Assembly: GCF_000145275.1 (NCBI RefSeq)
Contig: NC_014393.1
Span: forward strand, 3,224,001 to 3,288,000
From: Clostridium cellulovorans 743B
GTDB taxonomy: Bacteria > Bacillota > Clostridia > Clostridiales > Clostridiaceae
Length of the DNA stretch: 64,000 bases
Reading direction: 5' to 3'
Below are positions 44,984 through 54,308 of the stretch, one piece after another (position 1 is the first letter of the stretch; each line of letters starts with the position of its first letter). Both the position numbers and the translations under genes were made by a program. The notes below the pieces were generated by a model. That model was not told where the DNA came from, ran no database searches, and worked only from the letters and a program-made list of their open reading frames with translations.

Positions 44984-46453
44984 CTAGGATATTTGTGGCA
45001 TACTAATAGCTAAAAATTTAGCATATTTAAATATACAATGAGCTTGGGGAAGTATACCATCGATGCTATCTATATCTATCTTAAGATAATCACCTGATAT
45101 TTTATTTTCCTCAAACAGTGTTTCAATCCAATTCTTTTGAAAAATATCCACAAGCGATGAATTCCAATCCTTAGATGGTTTTTCGTTGACCTCTATAAAC
45201 CACATTTTACCATGCATATCAATTCCCAAATCAATTCCTAATTCCCCTTGTGGACCAAATTCTCTATCAATACAATTAGCTATTTTCATTGCAGCATCTG
45301 AAAGTTTATCCTTGTCTGGAATAGTTTCTTTACCCTCTTCATTATTTAAAGATGGATATATGTGCTGATAAAGTGCCGCTTCACCACCTAAAGCATAGTT
45401 TGTGATAGTAAAATTACCTTTTGCAACTCTCACATAATGTATGATAGCTTTCCATAATCCACTATCATCTTTCTGCATTTGCATTCGTAAATCAAAATGA
45501 CGTCCATTATATTTCAAAAGCTTAATTCCCTGTTGTATTATAAACTTTCTGCCACCTTTAAAGTCGCTGATGATTTTTTCAACTTCTAAGATGTCTTTAA
45601 CCACTATTTCCTTTAGACCACTATCATTAAAGTTTATCCTATAGCCTTCTGGTTCTTGCTTTATTGATAATACACTTGTACCTAAAGAACCAAAAATTGA
45701 TTTCAAAAAAATAAATTTATGTCTATTTAACATATGAACCACGTCATTAAACTCTTTATAAACAATAGTTTCGGGAATCATATCTTTAATTTCACGGTAT
45801 TTTGAAAGTCGTCTACATTCCTCCCACTTTCCCCCTAGAGAATTACGGCTATTTATAAACTTTATATTTTTATAATTCCTAAGTTTTGTCCTTATTTCAT
45901 TCAGCATAGCCTTCCTATCTTTGTTTGGAAAATTTCCATGACGGTCATATATAACATCGGGAATAGGGAACCATCGATTGCCCCATTTCTTAGAGGATAC
46001 TATATAAGAATATCCTTTAATTTTATTTTGTACCCAGTCAATGTCTTTCAAAGAAAAATAATAACAAAAACACCCTTCCTTGCTGCTTGCTTTAATATAT
46101 TGTATAGCACTAGAAGGACGTTCTTTTCCTTTCACACTCCAAAAGTGATCTATACTAACAAATATCCCTACTACTGGTCCTAAATAAATATCATCATTTT
46201 CTTTCCAAATATTTAGATTTAGATTCTCATCCAATAACAAATTTTTAAATACTTCCATAGGTACATATATATTTTCTTCGGTGGATTCTTGCGGATTAAT
46301 ATATACCTTTTCACTCAATTGGCCAAAATGAATAGTATATAACTGACCTTTGGTAAGTTTTAGATCATCATAAATATCCTTTGATAATAAACAAATTTCT
46401 GATGAAAATTTCTTTTCATCTTCCTTAATATGGATTTTCAAAGTTAGCACCAC
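44984..46453 (-). CDS. YheC/YheD-family ATP-grasp protein (first of cluster)
   Basis: 489 residues as a GTG-started frame; a TTG at 46441 (KIHIKEDEKK) with AGGTGG seven bases before it fits the family start better. The N-terminal beta domain (LLSKDIYDDLKLTKGQLYTI) and ATP-grasp part (FIFLKSIFGSLGTSVLSI, FIIQQGIKLLKYNGRHF, DLRMQMQKDDSG, QGELGIDLGIDMHGKMWFI-EVNEKP) are complete. It differs more from its neighbours than they do from each other. It lies 19 bases before the next gene's start, so the two are co-transcribed. Confidence 0.86.
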   Translation of the reverse strand: MVLTLKIHIKEDEKKFSSEICLLSKDIYDDLKLTKGQLYTIHFGQLSEKVYINPQESTEENIYVPMEVFKNLLLDENLNLNIWKENDDIYLGPVVGIFVSIDHFWSVKGKERPSSAIQYIKASSKEGCFCYYFSLKDIDWVQNKIKGYSYIVSSKKWGNRWFPIPDVIYDRHGNFPNKDRKAMLNEIRTKLRNYKNIKFINSRNSLGGKWEECRRLSKYREIKDMIPETIVYKEFNDVVHMLNRHKFIFLKSIFGSLGTSVLSIKQEPEGYRINFNDSGLKEIVVKDILEVEKIISDFKGGRKFIIQQGIKLLKYNGRHFDLRMQMQKDDSGLWKAIIHYVRVAKGNFTITNYALGGEAALYQHIYPSLNNEEGKETIPDKDKLSDAAMKIANCIDREFGPQGELGIDLGIDMHGKMWFIEVNEKPSKDWNSSLVDIFQKNWIETLFEENKISGDYLKIDIDSIDGILPQAHCIFKYAKFLAISMPQIS

Positions 46454-46516
46454 CTGAAAATTAGATACTATATTATATTCTATATAATTTATCTGTGATA
46501 AAGACTTATTAAAACA

Positions 46517-46568
46517 TTGACATGCCTAATATAAAGTGATATTATTTAATTGATAATAGTTATCAATT
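46517..46568 (+). promoter_or_regulatory. feoAB promoter with Fur box
   Basis: TTGACA (46517-46522), a 17-base spacer and TATTAT (46540-46545) form the promoter. Overlapping its start point is the perfect palindrome TTGATAATAGTTATCAA (46550-46566), extending two further bases on each side. This matches the 7-1-7 Fur box pattern (TGATAAT-n-ATTATCA) closely. Iron-loaded Fur would block transcription. Confidence 0.82.
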
Positions 46569-46635
46569 GCTTTTGAAATTGAATATCATTAATTTTACAT
46601 AATATAAATTTTTATAATTAACGAGGTGATGGTTG

Positions 46636-46896
46636 ATGAGTTTAGCAGATTTAAAAATAGGTCAAACAGCAAAAATCGATAAGATACTTGGGAATGAAAA
46701 ACTTGCCAAAAGACTTCTAGCACTTGGGGCCCTTGAAGGTACAGAAATCGAACTAAAAAACAAAGCACCCTTTGGCGATCCATTAATTTTTAACATAAGA
46801 GGTTTTAACTTAGCCTTAAGAAAAAGCGACGCGAAAAATATTTTTATTAAAGACATAACTGCCATGGCTGCTGCAAAACTGAAGGAGGCTTACTAA
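46636..46896 (+). CDS. feoA: Ferrous iron transport protein A
   Basis: 86 residues, an SH3-like FeoA domain: LADLKIGQTAKIDKIL, LAKRLLALGALEGTEIEL, PLIFNIRGFNLALRKSDA. ATG 46636 is chosen: GAGGTGAT lies nine bases upstream. FeoA is a small cytosolic partner of FeoB. Its stop overlaps the feoB start by one base. Confidence 0.95.
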   Translation: MSLADLKIGQTAKIDKILGNEKLAKRLLALGALEGTEIELKNKAPFGDPLIFNIRGFNLALRKSDAKNIFIKDITAMAAAKLKEAY

Positions 46897-48665
46897 TGAA
46901 AATAGCTGCACTAGTTGGTAACCCCAACGTTGGAAAAACAACTCTTTTTAATCACTTAACTGGCTCAAAACAATATGTAGGGAACTGGGCCGGTGTAACA
47001 GTTGAAAGAAAAGAGGGTTTTTTAGATAAAGACATAAAAATTGTTGATTTACCCGGAATCTATGCTTTAGATACCTTTTCAAATGAGGAAAAAGTCTCTA
47101 AAAACTTTCTTGAAAATGATAAGGTTGACGTTATAATTAACATAATTGATGCTTCAAATCTTGACAGAAATCTTTATTTAACTACTCAATTAAAACAGTT
47201 TAATATACCAATTATACTAGTTTTAAACATGATGGATGTAGTTGAAAAAAAACATATGAAAATTGATATTGATGGTTTGTCAAAAGCGCTTAATTTGACA
47301 GTAATACCTATGGTTGCCTCAAAGGACAAAAATACAGATATCATAACTTCAATTATTAAAAATAATAATTTTCTTCAATCGCCTAATGATAATGACTATC
47401 ATTTTGATTCAGAAAAAGAAGCCTATACTTATATTGAAAAATTATTAGCACCTTTAGTTACAATTGATCAAAACATTGGACTATCCCTTACTGATAAGAT
47501 AGATAAAATAATTCTTAATAGATTTTTAGCTTATCCTATTTTTATAGGACTTTTGTTCTTAATATTCCAGACAACCTTCTCGTGGGTTGGTGCACCTCTA
47601 CAAGATTTGTTTGACGTAGCAATTAACGAGCACTTTGCAGGATTTGTAGGAAACTTACTTTCATCTTCCTCTGAGTGGTTCCAATCTCTTGTTCTAGATG
47701 GAATCATTGGTGGTGTTGGTGCAATTATAACTTTCATGCCTTTGATCATGGTATTATTCTTTATGGTATCAATTCTTGAAGACAGTGGTTATATGGCTAG
47801 AGCAGCCTCAATTATGGACAGGTCTATGAGAAAGATAGGATTATCTGGTAAGGCCTTTATTCCAATGATTTTAGGCTTTGGTTGTTCAGTTCCAGCTATA
47901 ATGTCCGCAAGAACCTTGGAAAGTGAAAAAGACAGAAAAATTGCAGCCTTAATAGTTCCTTTTATGTCCTGCAACGCTAGACTACCAGTCTATGTATTAT
48001 TCGCTGGCATATTCTTTCCGGGCAAAGAAGCTTTAGCAATCTCATCTTTATATATTTTTGGAGTAGCTGTAGCTTTAATAATGGGTCTGATTTTTAAGAG
48101 TACCATATTCAAGAAGGACGAGGAACCATTTATATTAGAACTTCCGGAGTACAAATTCCCTGACCCTAAAAATCTTTTACTTCACACTTGGGACAAGGGT
48201 GCAGGCTTCTTAAAGAAAGCTGGAACATTAATTTTCGCTGTTTCAGTACTAGTATGGTTTTTATCAAACTTTAATTTCAGTGGATATATTGGTGGCGAAG
48301 ATATTGAAAGCAGTATTTTTGCTTCAATTGGTAAGGTTGTAGCACCAATATTTGCACCATTAGGATTCGGAAACTGGCAAAGTTCTGTGGCATTACTAAC
48401 GGGTATAATGGCAAAAGAAGTAGTAGTAAGTACTTTAGAAATTATCTTTGGAAACTTAGATTTAGTATTAAATACCTTTTTCAATTCTGTTTCTGCCTAT
48501 GCATTTCTTGTATTTGTATTACTTTACACTCCATGTGTAACTGTTATAGGTACTATGAAAAAAGAATATGGCGGTAAGTTTGCACTAATTTCTGTTATCT
48601 ATCAATTTGTTGTTGCTTGGATATTTGCAGCTATTGTTTATAACATCGGATCACTTATCTTTTAG
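46896..48665 (+). CDS. feoB: Ferrous iron transporter B
   Basis: 589 residues. The N-terminal GTPase domain has G1 GNPNVGKTTL, G3 DLPGIYAL and G4 LNMMD. The membrane part has two Gate motifs (GFGCSVPAIMSARTLES and the later TPCVTVIGTMKKEYG) with the conserved cysteines for Fe(II). About eight membrane helices. Short compared with the E. coli protein (773), usual for clostridia. FeoB imports Fe(II), the main iron form for anaerobes. Confidence 0.96.
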   Translation: MKIAALVGNPNVGKTTLFNHLTGSKQYVGNWAGVTVERKEGFLDKDIKIVDLPGIYALDTFSNEEKVSKNFLENDKVDVIINIIDASNLDRNLYLTTQLKQFNIPIILVLNMMDVVEKKHMKIDIDGLSKALNLTVIPMVASKDKNTDIITSIIKNNNFLQSPNDNDYHFDSEKEAYTYIEKLLAPLVTIDQNIGLSLTDKIDKIILNRFLAYPIFIGLLFLIFQTTFSWVGAPLQDLFDVAINEHFAGFVGNLLSSSSEWFQSLVLDGIIGGVGAIITFMPLIMVLFFMVSILEDSGYMARAASIMDRSMRKIGLSGKAFIPMILGFGCSVPAIMSARTLESEKDRKIAALIVPFMSCNARLPVYVLFAGIFFPGKEALAISSLYIFGVAVALIMGLIFKSTIFKKDEEPFILELPEYKFPDPKNLLLHTWDKGAGFLKKAGTLIFAVSVLVWFLSNFNFSGYIGGEDIESSIFASIGKVVAPIFAPLGFGNWQSSVALLTGIMAKEVVVSTLEIIFGNLDLVLNTFFNSVSAYAFLVFVLLYTPCVTVIGTMKKEYGGKFALISVIYQFVVAWIFAAIVYNIGSLIF

Positions 48666-48708
48666 TTTATTACAAAACATTTAAGTATCCTATTAGGAGG
48701 TATTGCTT

Positions 48709-48861
48709 ATGGTAGAATTATTATTTACTGGAGTTATAGTTGCAGCTGCATCCTATATACTTTATAAAAAGACACTTTCAAAAAAAGCGAGTTCAAGTGG
48801 ATGTGGATGTAGTTCTTGCTCATCAACTTGTCCTAAGTATAATGAAAATCCACGCAAATAA
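48709..48861 (+). CDS. FeoB-associated Cys-rich membrane protein
   Basis: A 50-residue frame with ATG 48709, eight bases after AGGAGG. One transmembrane helix (LLFTGVIVAAASYILY) is followed by a basic stretch and SGCGCSSCSSTCPKYNE with four cysteines. This is the FeoB-associated Cys-rich protein family; it may help iron hand-over or complex assembly, though this has not been settled. It is the third gene of feoAB, 43 bases after feoB, and a strong terminator follows. Confidence 0.9.
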   Translation: MVELLFTGVIVAAASYILYKKTLSKKASSSGCGCSSCSSTCPKYNENPRK

Positions 48862-48892
48862 TCGGTAATTAAATATTTTATATAAACTCACA

Positions 48893-48937
48893 AAAGGCTG
48901 TACTATGATGTGCTTGGCACATCATAGTACAGCCTTT
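48893..48937. terminator. Strong terminator after the feo operon
   Basis: A perfect 21-base stem (48893-48913 with 48917-48937), a three-base loop and T-runs on both sides. It also ends the minus-strand acetyltransferase gene (stop at 48941), so it is bidirectional. Confidence 0.93.
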
Positions 48938-48940
48938 CTT

Positions 48941-49474
48941 TTATTTATTTAAAAATTCTTCTTTCAAAATTCCCATGACAATTACATCATAGTATTTACC
49001 AAACCTATAGATTTCTTGTCTTAGGACTCCTTCTTTTTTAAAACCGACTTTTTCATAACTTTTTATAGCTCTTTCGTTAAAAGAAAATACATTTAGCTTC
49101 ACCTTATTAACATTTACTTCATTGAAGATAAAGTTAACTAAAGTTTTCATAGCATCAGTTCCGTAACCTTTGCCTTTATATTCTTCATCACCTATAGATA
49201 TTCCTACTGTAGCAACACTATTTTTTCTATCAATATTGTTTATTCCACAACCACCTATGTACTTAGAGTCTTCTAAGGTTTCAATTGCAAAGGTATAACA
49301 TTCTCCATCTCTTACCGCGGTCTCAAGCCACTTTTCTTCTTCTCTTAAGCTTATAGGATATGGAATTCCTATATCTATGTTTTTCCTAGTCTCTGGGGTT
49401 GTAAAATATTTATGTGCTAACTCTGCATCTTCTTTTTCATATGCTCTTAATCTAATTTTTTCTCCAAAATACAT
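48941..49474 (-). CDS. GNAT acetyltransferase, RimJ/RimL type
   Basis: About 177 residues from ATG 49474 (MYFGEKIRLRAYEKEDA). An upstream GTG at 49486 sits inside the GAGGTGGG ribosome site and is not used. The GNAT fold is shown by IGGCGINNIDRKNSVATVG, the acetyl-CoA loop GDEEYKGKGYGTDAMKTL and the C-terminal FNERAIKSYEKVGFKKEG. Relatives acetylate protein N-termini or small molecules; substrate not predictable. Confidence 0.88.
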   Translation of the reverse strand: MYFGEKIRLRAYEKEDAELAHKYFTTPETRKNIDIGIPYPISLREEEKWLETAVRDGECYTFAIETLEDSKYIGGCGINNIDRKNSVATVGISIGDEEYKGKGYGTDAMKTLVNFIFNEVNVNKVKLNVFSFNERAIKSYEKVGFKKEGVLRQEIYRFGKYYDVIVMGILKEEFLNK

Positions 49475-49547
49475 TCTACCACCCACCTCTTTTATTACAG
49501 AATCTATTAGAATATATCTTCCAATATTATTTTCTGCATTTCATACG

Positions 49548-49721
49548 TTACTTTTTCTTTTTCATTCTTAAGAAAGTAACTATAATAACAGCAAAGCTTA
49601 ATATTATTAAAGCTGAACACACCATTTGAACTGTTTGATTGCCCTGACTAGCATTTAATATAAAAGCACAAAATGCAAGAACAATACTACTAATAAATAA
49701 AAACATCTTTTGAATTTCCAT
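49548..49721 (-). CDS. Small two-helix membrane protein
   Basis: A 57-residue frame with ATG 49721 and GGGGAG upstream. It has two hydrophobic helices, FLFISSIVLAFCAFIL and VCSALIILSFAVIIVTFL, separated by a short polar turn (NASQGNQT), and ends RMKKKK. Small membrane proteins of this sort are common in clostridia; family and role unknown. The coding pattern and the positive C-terminus after the second helix support a real gene. Confidence 0.6.
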   Translation of the reverse strand: MEIQKMFLFISSIVLAFCAFILNASQGNQTVQMVCSALIILSFAVIIVTFLRMKKKK

Positions 49722-49808
49722 AACCTGAATCTCCCCTAAAAGTATTTTAATTAATGGCTTATTGTAACATTTTCTAGGATTATATTCAATATAGAAGGCA
49801 TAAAAACT

Positions 49809-50657
49809 CTAATGTATAGCTTTCTTTATATATTTTTTTCCTGACACTTCTACACTTCCTATAGTTACTAAAGCATTTTCATCAAAACCGTGAACTATTT
49901 CCTTTATCTTAGCAACTTCTAGACGTGATATAACTACATATAAAACATCTGTTTTAATCCCTTTATATCCACCTTTTCCATCAAGCTTAGTTACTCCTCT
50001 ACCAAGTCTAGCCATTATAGCGTCTGCTATCTCCTTATGCTCTGCAGAAATAATAATTACACCCTTGGACTCATCTACCCCTTCAACTATGATATCAATA
50101 ACTTTAAAAGCTATAAAATATGCTATAAGTGAATACATAGCTCTATCCCAACCAAAAACAAATCCTGCACTAGATAATATAAAAAAGTTAAAAAACATTA
50201 CAATTTCACCAATAGAAAAGCTTAATCTCTTATCTAAAATTATTGCTACTATTTCTGTTCCATCTAAAGAGCCACCATTTCTAATGATTAATCCTACACC
50301 AGCTCCAACAGTTATACCACCAAAAACTGTTGCTAAAAGAGTGTCCTGTGTTAAACCTGGAATAGGGTGAAGAAAAGTTACACCTATAGATAAGCATACT
50401 ACCGCAAACAAAGTCGATAGCGTAAAAGTCTTCCCTATTTGCTTATATCCAATTATAAAAAAAGGTATATTAATAACAAATGTAAATAATCCTAAAGGAA
50501 GCTTTGTTAGATGACTTGCCATAATGGAAATTCCAACAACTCCCCCATCAATAATACTGTTAGGAATTAAAAATATTTCAAGACCAACAGAAGTTAATGC
50601 TGCTCCTATAATTATAAAAATAATCCTTGTATAAAGCTTGATAAGTTTCTTTTTCAT
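49809..50657 (-). CDS. YitT-family membrane protein (DUF161 + DUF2179)
   Basis: About 282 residues; ATG 50657 has GGAGG seven bases before it and is preferred to 50663. Five to six membrane helices (GAALTSVGLEIFLIPNSIIDGG, LFTFVINIPFFIIGYK, GAGVGLIIRNGGSLDGTEI) are followed by a C-terminal DUF2179 domain (about 200-284: VIIISAEHKEIADAIMARL, GVTKLDGKGGYKG, LYVVISRLEVAKIK). The latter is ACT-like/PII-like. Role of YitT proteins is unknown; transport is suspected. Confidence 0.9.
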   Translation of the reverse strand: MKKKLIKLYTRIIFIIIGAALTSVGLEIFLIPNSIIDGGVVGISIMASHLTKLPLGLFTFVINIPFFIIGYKQIGKTFTLSTLFAVVCLSIGVTFLHPIPGLTQDTLLATVFGGITVGAGVGLIIRNGGSLDGTEIVAIILDKRLSFSIGEIVMFFNFFILSSAGFVFGWDRAMYSLIAYFIAFKVIDIIVEGVDESKGVIIISAEHKEIADAIMARLGRGVTKLDGKGGYKGIKTDVLYVVISRLEVAKIKEIVHGFDENALVTIGSVEVSGKKYIKKAIH

Positions 50658-50880
50658 CTCCATCCCTCCGATATACTACAAATATGTATTCTTGATAATC
50701 CTTATCTATAATTATAACAGGTTATTCAAATCCTTGTAACACAACCTTAGATTTTCTGAAAACCACCAAAATTTTCGTTATTCTTTTTTATAATATTTAT
50801 TATTCTGCCCAAATATAACATTTAATCTCAACGTTCTAAATCCCTTTAATTTTTACCTATTTATAAGAAGTACATTTCTT

Positions 50881-52290
50881 TTATAAGTTTCGTAAGTTCC
50901 AAGCTTTTAATAAAAGTTTCACCCCTTCTCTTATTTCCTCAATAGTCAAAGTTGAAAATCCAATTAACACCGTTGACTCTATCTTATTATTGCTTTCATT
51001 AATATAATAACTAGATAAATTATAGACCTTTATTCCGTAATCTTCTGCTGAACTTATAAGTTCTTGTTCAGCCATGCCATTTTTTACCTTGAGGAGTAAA
51101 TGTAAACCTGCATTAGCTCCGATTATTTCAATCTTATCAGTGGTTTCTGTAATAGAAGAAACAAGTACTTCACGCTTTTTCTTATAAATATTTCTCATTC
51201 TATTTAAGTGCCTCTCAAAATACCCACCTTGAATAAAGTTATGTAGAACTTTTTGCTCAATAGTAGGCACTGGACAAACATAAAAGGATAAATTCTTTTT
51301 ATAAATTTTCATCAACGGCTTTGGAAGTACCATATAACTTATTCTTATAGAAGGTGTAAGAGACTTTGAAAAGGCCCCCATATAAATAACCTTTCCACCA
51401 TCATCAATTCCCTGCAATGCTGGAATAGGCTTACCACTGAACTTAAATTCACTATCATAATCATCCTCAATAATATATCGATTTTCTGCTTCTTTTGCCC
51501 AATTTAACAATTGAATTCTTCGATTAATAGGCATAATTATTCCTAAAGGGAATTGATGCGAAGGTGCAACACAAGGAATATTTGCTCCACTTTCACTAAG
51601 TTCTTTTATACTCATTCCACTTTCATCAACATTAACAGATCTGTATTTTGCCCCGTTAGTTTTAAATACCATATTTAATTTTTCATAACCGGGATTCTCC
51701 AAGGCATAAACATTATCTTTTCCTAAAAGCTGAATTAAAAGCTGAAATAAAAATTCTGTGCCTGCACTTATTATAATCTGCTCTTCATCACAATTTACTC
51801 CTCTAGATTGATGCAAATACTCTGCTATACTACTTCTAAGCTTTACATGTCCTTTAGAGTCCCCTAAAGTAAGCAATTCCAAATCTTCTTTATTTATAAC
51901 TTCCTTTGTGAGCTTCTTCCACGTAGAAAAAGGAAAAAACTCCATGTCCACTCCCTGATGAGAAAAATCATATTTATATGGCGAAGTTTTTGTTTTTTCA
52001 AGTTCCTCAGAAACACCTTTTATATCTAAATTAATGATTTCTTCTAACTTAGCAACAAAAAAACCACTTCTAGCTTTAGGTGTAATATACCCTTCTGAAA
52101 TCAACTGATCATAAGCATTCTGCACAGTATTTTGACTTACTTGAAGATGTGCAGAAAGAATTCTCTTTGATGGAAGCTTGGTATTATAAGGTATAGTCTT
52201 TGACTGTATTTCTTTTTTTATATAATCATATAATTGCAAATAAAGAGGCTTTCCCTCATGAGGATTCAAATTTACTGTAATTATGTTCAT
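50881..52290 (-). CDS. pdxR: MocR-family regulator, probable PdxR
   Basis: 469 residues. The N-terminal GntR-type winged helix (PLYLQLYDYIKKEI, LPSKRILSAHLQVSQNTV) is fused to an aminotransferase-like domain (about 105-460) with YIIEDDYDSEF and the PLP lysine in MGAFSKSLTPSIRISYM. MocR proteins of the PdxR group sense PLP and activate the pyridoxal 5'-phosphate synthase genes; here pdxS lies divergently 119 bases away, which supports the name. The symbol is by context. Confidence 0.85.
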   Translation of the reverse strand: MNIITVNLNPHEGKPLYLQLYDYIKKEIQSKTIPYNTKLPSKRILSAHLQVSQNTVQNAYDQLISEGYITPKARSGFFVAKLEEIINLDIKGVSEELEKTKTSPYKYDFSHQGVDMEFFPFSTWKKLTKEVINKEDLELLTLGDSKGHVKLRSSIAEYLHQSRGVNCDEEQIIISAGTEFLFQLLIQLLGKDNVYALENPGYEKLNMVFKTNGAKYRSVNVDESGMSIKELSESGANIPCVAPSHQFPLGIIMPINRRIQLLNWAKEAENRYIIEDDYDSEFKFSGKPIPALQGIDDGGKVIYMGAFSKSLTPSIRISYMVLPKPLMKIYKKNLSFYVCPVPTIEQKVLHNFIQGGYFERHLNRMRNIYKKKREVLVSSITETTDKIEIIGANAGLHLLLKVKNGMAEQELISSAEDYGIKVYNLSSYYINESNNKIESTVLIGFSTLTIEEIREGVKLLLKAWNLRNL

Positions 52291-52339
52291 AATATCTACG
52301 CTCCTATTTACCCATATCTGATACCTTTAAATTAATTTA

Positions 52340-52385
52340 ATTTGACACTTTCAATGTGTTCAGAGGTTCCATATAATTATATCAT
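52340..52385. promoter_or_regulatory. pdxR/pdxS divergent promoter region
   Basis: TTGACA (about 52343) and TATAAT (about 52372) are present on the plus strand, but the space of about 24 bases is too long for an unaided promoter, as at activator-dependent PdxR sites. The palindromic TTGA-N5-TCAA over the -35 may be an operator. Exact binding sites uncertain. Confidence 0.4.
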
Positions 52386-52409
52386 AACTAAAACTAGGAA
52401 GGTGAAGAA

Positions 52410-53282
52410 ATGAATAAAAGATACGAATTAAATAAAAACTTAGCTCAAATGTTAAAAGGCGGAGTTATAATGGATGTTACTACTCCTGAACAAGCTAAAA
52501 TTGCTGAGGAAGCTGGTGCTTGTGCTGTAATGGCATTAGAAAGAATTCCAGCAGATATAAGAAGCGTTGGTGGCGTATCAAGAATGAGCGATCCAAAAAT
52601 GATAAAAGGCATCCAAGAAGCTGTTTCAATTCCTGTTATGGCTAAGGTTAGAATAGGTCACTTCGTAGAAGCACAAATTTTAGAAGCAATAGAAATCGAC
52701 TATATAGATGAAAGTGAAGTATTATCTCCAGCTGATGATAAGTTCCATATAGATAAAAATGCATTCTCTGTTCCATTTGTATGTGGTGCTAAAGATTTAG
52801 GTGAAGCCTTAAGAAGAATTGAAGAAGGTGCCTCAATGATCAGAACAAAAGGCGAACCAGGCACTGGCGATATTGTACAAGCAGTTAGACACATGAGAAT
52901 GATTAATAAAGATATAAGAAATATACAAAACATGAGAGACGATGAATTATTCCAAACAGCTAAGGATCTTCAAGTTTCTTATGATTTAGTAAAATTCGTT
53001 CACGATAACGGAAAACTTCCAGTAGTAAACTTTGCAGCTGGCGGAGTAGCTACACCAGCTGATGCTGCTTTAATGATGCAACTTGGCGCTGAAGGTGTTT
53101 TCGTAGGTTCTGGTATATTTAAATCTGGAGACCCAAGTAAAAGAGCAAGAGCTATTGTTCAAGCTGTTACAAACTATAAGGATGCAAAATTGATAGCAGA
53201 ATTATCTGAAGATCTTGGTGAAGCAATGGTTGGAATCAACGAAGATGAAATCGCTCTTTTAATGGCAGAGAGAGGAAAATAA
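52410..53282 (+). CDS. pdxS: Pyridoxal 5'-phosphate synthase, synthase subunit
   Basis: 290 residues, the standard size. The TIM barrel active-site lysine is in VMAKVRIGHF, and the phosphate-binding AAGGVATPADAALMMQLG and GVFVGSGIFKS are present. It builds PLP from ribose 5-phosphate, glyceraldehyde 3-phosphate and ammonia delivered by PdxT. Ribosome site AGGAAGG. Divergent from the MocR gene. Confidence 0.97.
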   Translation: MNKRYELNKNLAQMLKGGVIMDVTTPEQAKIAEEAGACAVMALERIPADIRSVGGVSRMSDPKMIKGIQEAVSIPVMAKVRIGHFVEAQILEAIEIDYIDESEVLSPADDKFHIDKNAFSVPFVCGAKDLGEALRRIEEGASMIRTKGEPGTGDIVQAVRHMRMINKDIRNIQNMRDDELFQTAKDLQVSYDLVKFVHDNGKLPVVNFAAGGVATPADAALMMQLGAEGVFVGSGIFKSGDPSKRARAIVQAVTNYKDAKLIAELSEDLGEAMVGINEDEIALLMAERGK

Positions 53283-53283
53283 A

Positions 53284-53865
53284 ATGAAGATTGGTGTTTT
53301 AGCACTTCAAGGAGCTTTCGCTGAACATATTGATTTACTAAAAAAACTTTCAGTGGATACCTTTGAGATCAGAAAAAAAGAGGATCTAATAAATTCAGAA
53401 TTAGATGGATTGATTATTCCTGGTGGAGAAAGCACTGTAATTGGAAAACTTCTACGAGAACTTGATATATTAGAACCAATACAAAAACTTATAGAAGAGG
53501 GCTTACCCGTATTCGGTACCTGCGCTGGGCTAATACTATTAGCAAAGTCTATAGCAAATGATAATAAGTCCTATCTTTCTGCCATAGACATAAACGCTTT
53601 GAGAAATGCTTATGGTCGTCAACTTGGCAGTTTTGAAACCATCAGCGAATTCAAGCATATTGGTCCTGTTAAAATGACTTTTATAAGAGCTCCTTATATT
53701 GAAGCGGCTGGTGATGAAGTCGAAGTACTAGCAATTGTTAACGAAAAGATAGTTGCAGCAAGACAAGGTAATATTCTAGTTACAGCTTTTCATCCTGAGC
53801 TTACAGAAGAAACTCATATTCATAAATTTTTTATAGAAGAAATAGTTAGAAAAAGAATTATTTGA
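53284..53865 (+). CDS. pdxT: Pyridoxal 5'-phosphate synthase, glutaminase subunit
   Basis: 193 residues. Class I glutaminase: oxyanion LIIPGGESTVIG, nucleophile Cys79 in VFGTCAGLILLA, and the His-Glu pair in TAFHPELTEETHIHKFF. It starts one base after the pdxS stop and channels ammonia into PdxS. Confidence 0.97.
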   Translation: MKIGVLALQGAFAEHIDLLKKLSVDTFEIRKKEDLINSELDGLIIPGGESTVIGKLLRELDILEPIQKLIEEGLPVFGTCAGLILLAKSIANDNKSYLSAIDINALRNAYGRQLGSFETISEFKHIGPVKMTFIRAPYIEAAGDEVEVLAIVNEKIVAARQGNILVTAFHPELTEETHIHKFFIEEIVRKRII

Positions 53866-53871
53866 TCATCG

Positions 53872-53907
53872 AATCTCTAATTAGCTTGTACCTGCTAATT
53901 AGAGATT
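53872..53907 (+). terminator. Terminator of pdxST
   Basis: AATCTCTAATTAGC and its complement (53894-53907) with an eight-base loop, then TTTTTATTTTT. The region after it (53908-54308) is an AT-rich 400-base leader or spacer before the chemoreceptor gene; no riboswitch was recognised. Confidence 0.9.
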
Positions 53908-54308
53908 TTTTATTTTTAAAAAATTTTAGCAGATATCTTACTTAAATCATAATTTTGCCTATAAACTTATGATATTTGTATACTTTTATTTCTAAAACAA
54001 TAATGCTTTGATTAAAAAAATATATTATAATAATGATTATTAATTAATAATATTTAGTGTGAAGTGTTTTCCCTGACAGTTATAATTGTTATTTATCAAC
54101 CTTTATTTCTAACGCAATACCACATAAATAGTTCTGTCAGAGTTAATATATAGTTGAGAAACATTAACATATTATCCAATAAAGGTTCTTCATAGATCAC
54201 ATTGATTTTCCAATGTTTCCCTAGATTCTTGATGTAGTCTAAATAATGTAACTAGTTAATAAAAATTCCGCAGATTTAATTTAAAAAGTTTTTTATTGGA
54301 GGTAGTTT

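Noticed and set aside
53915..54308. Possible c-di-GMP or other riboswitch before the H-NOX receptor
   Set aside because: The conserved core bases of the GEMM classes were not found; only AT-rich spacer.
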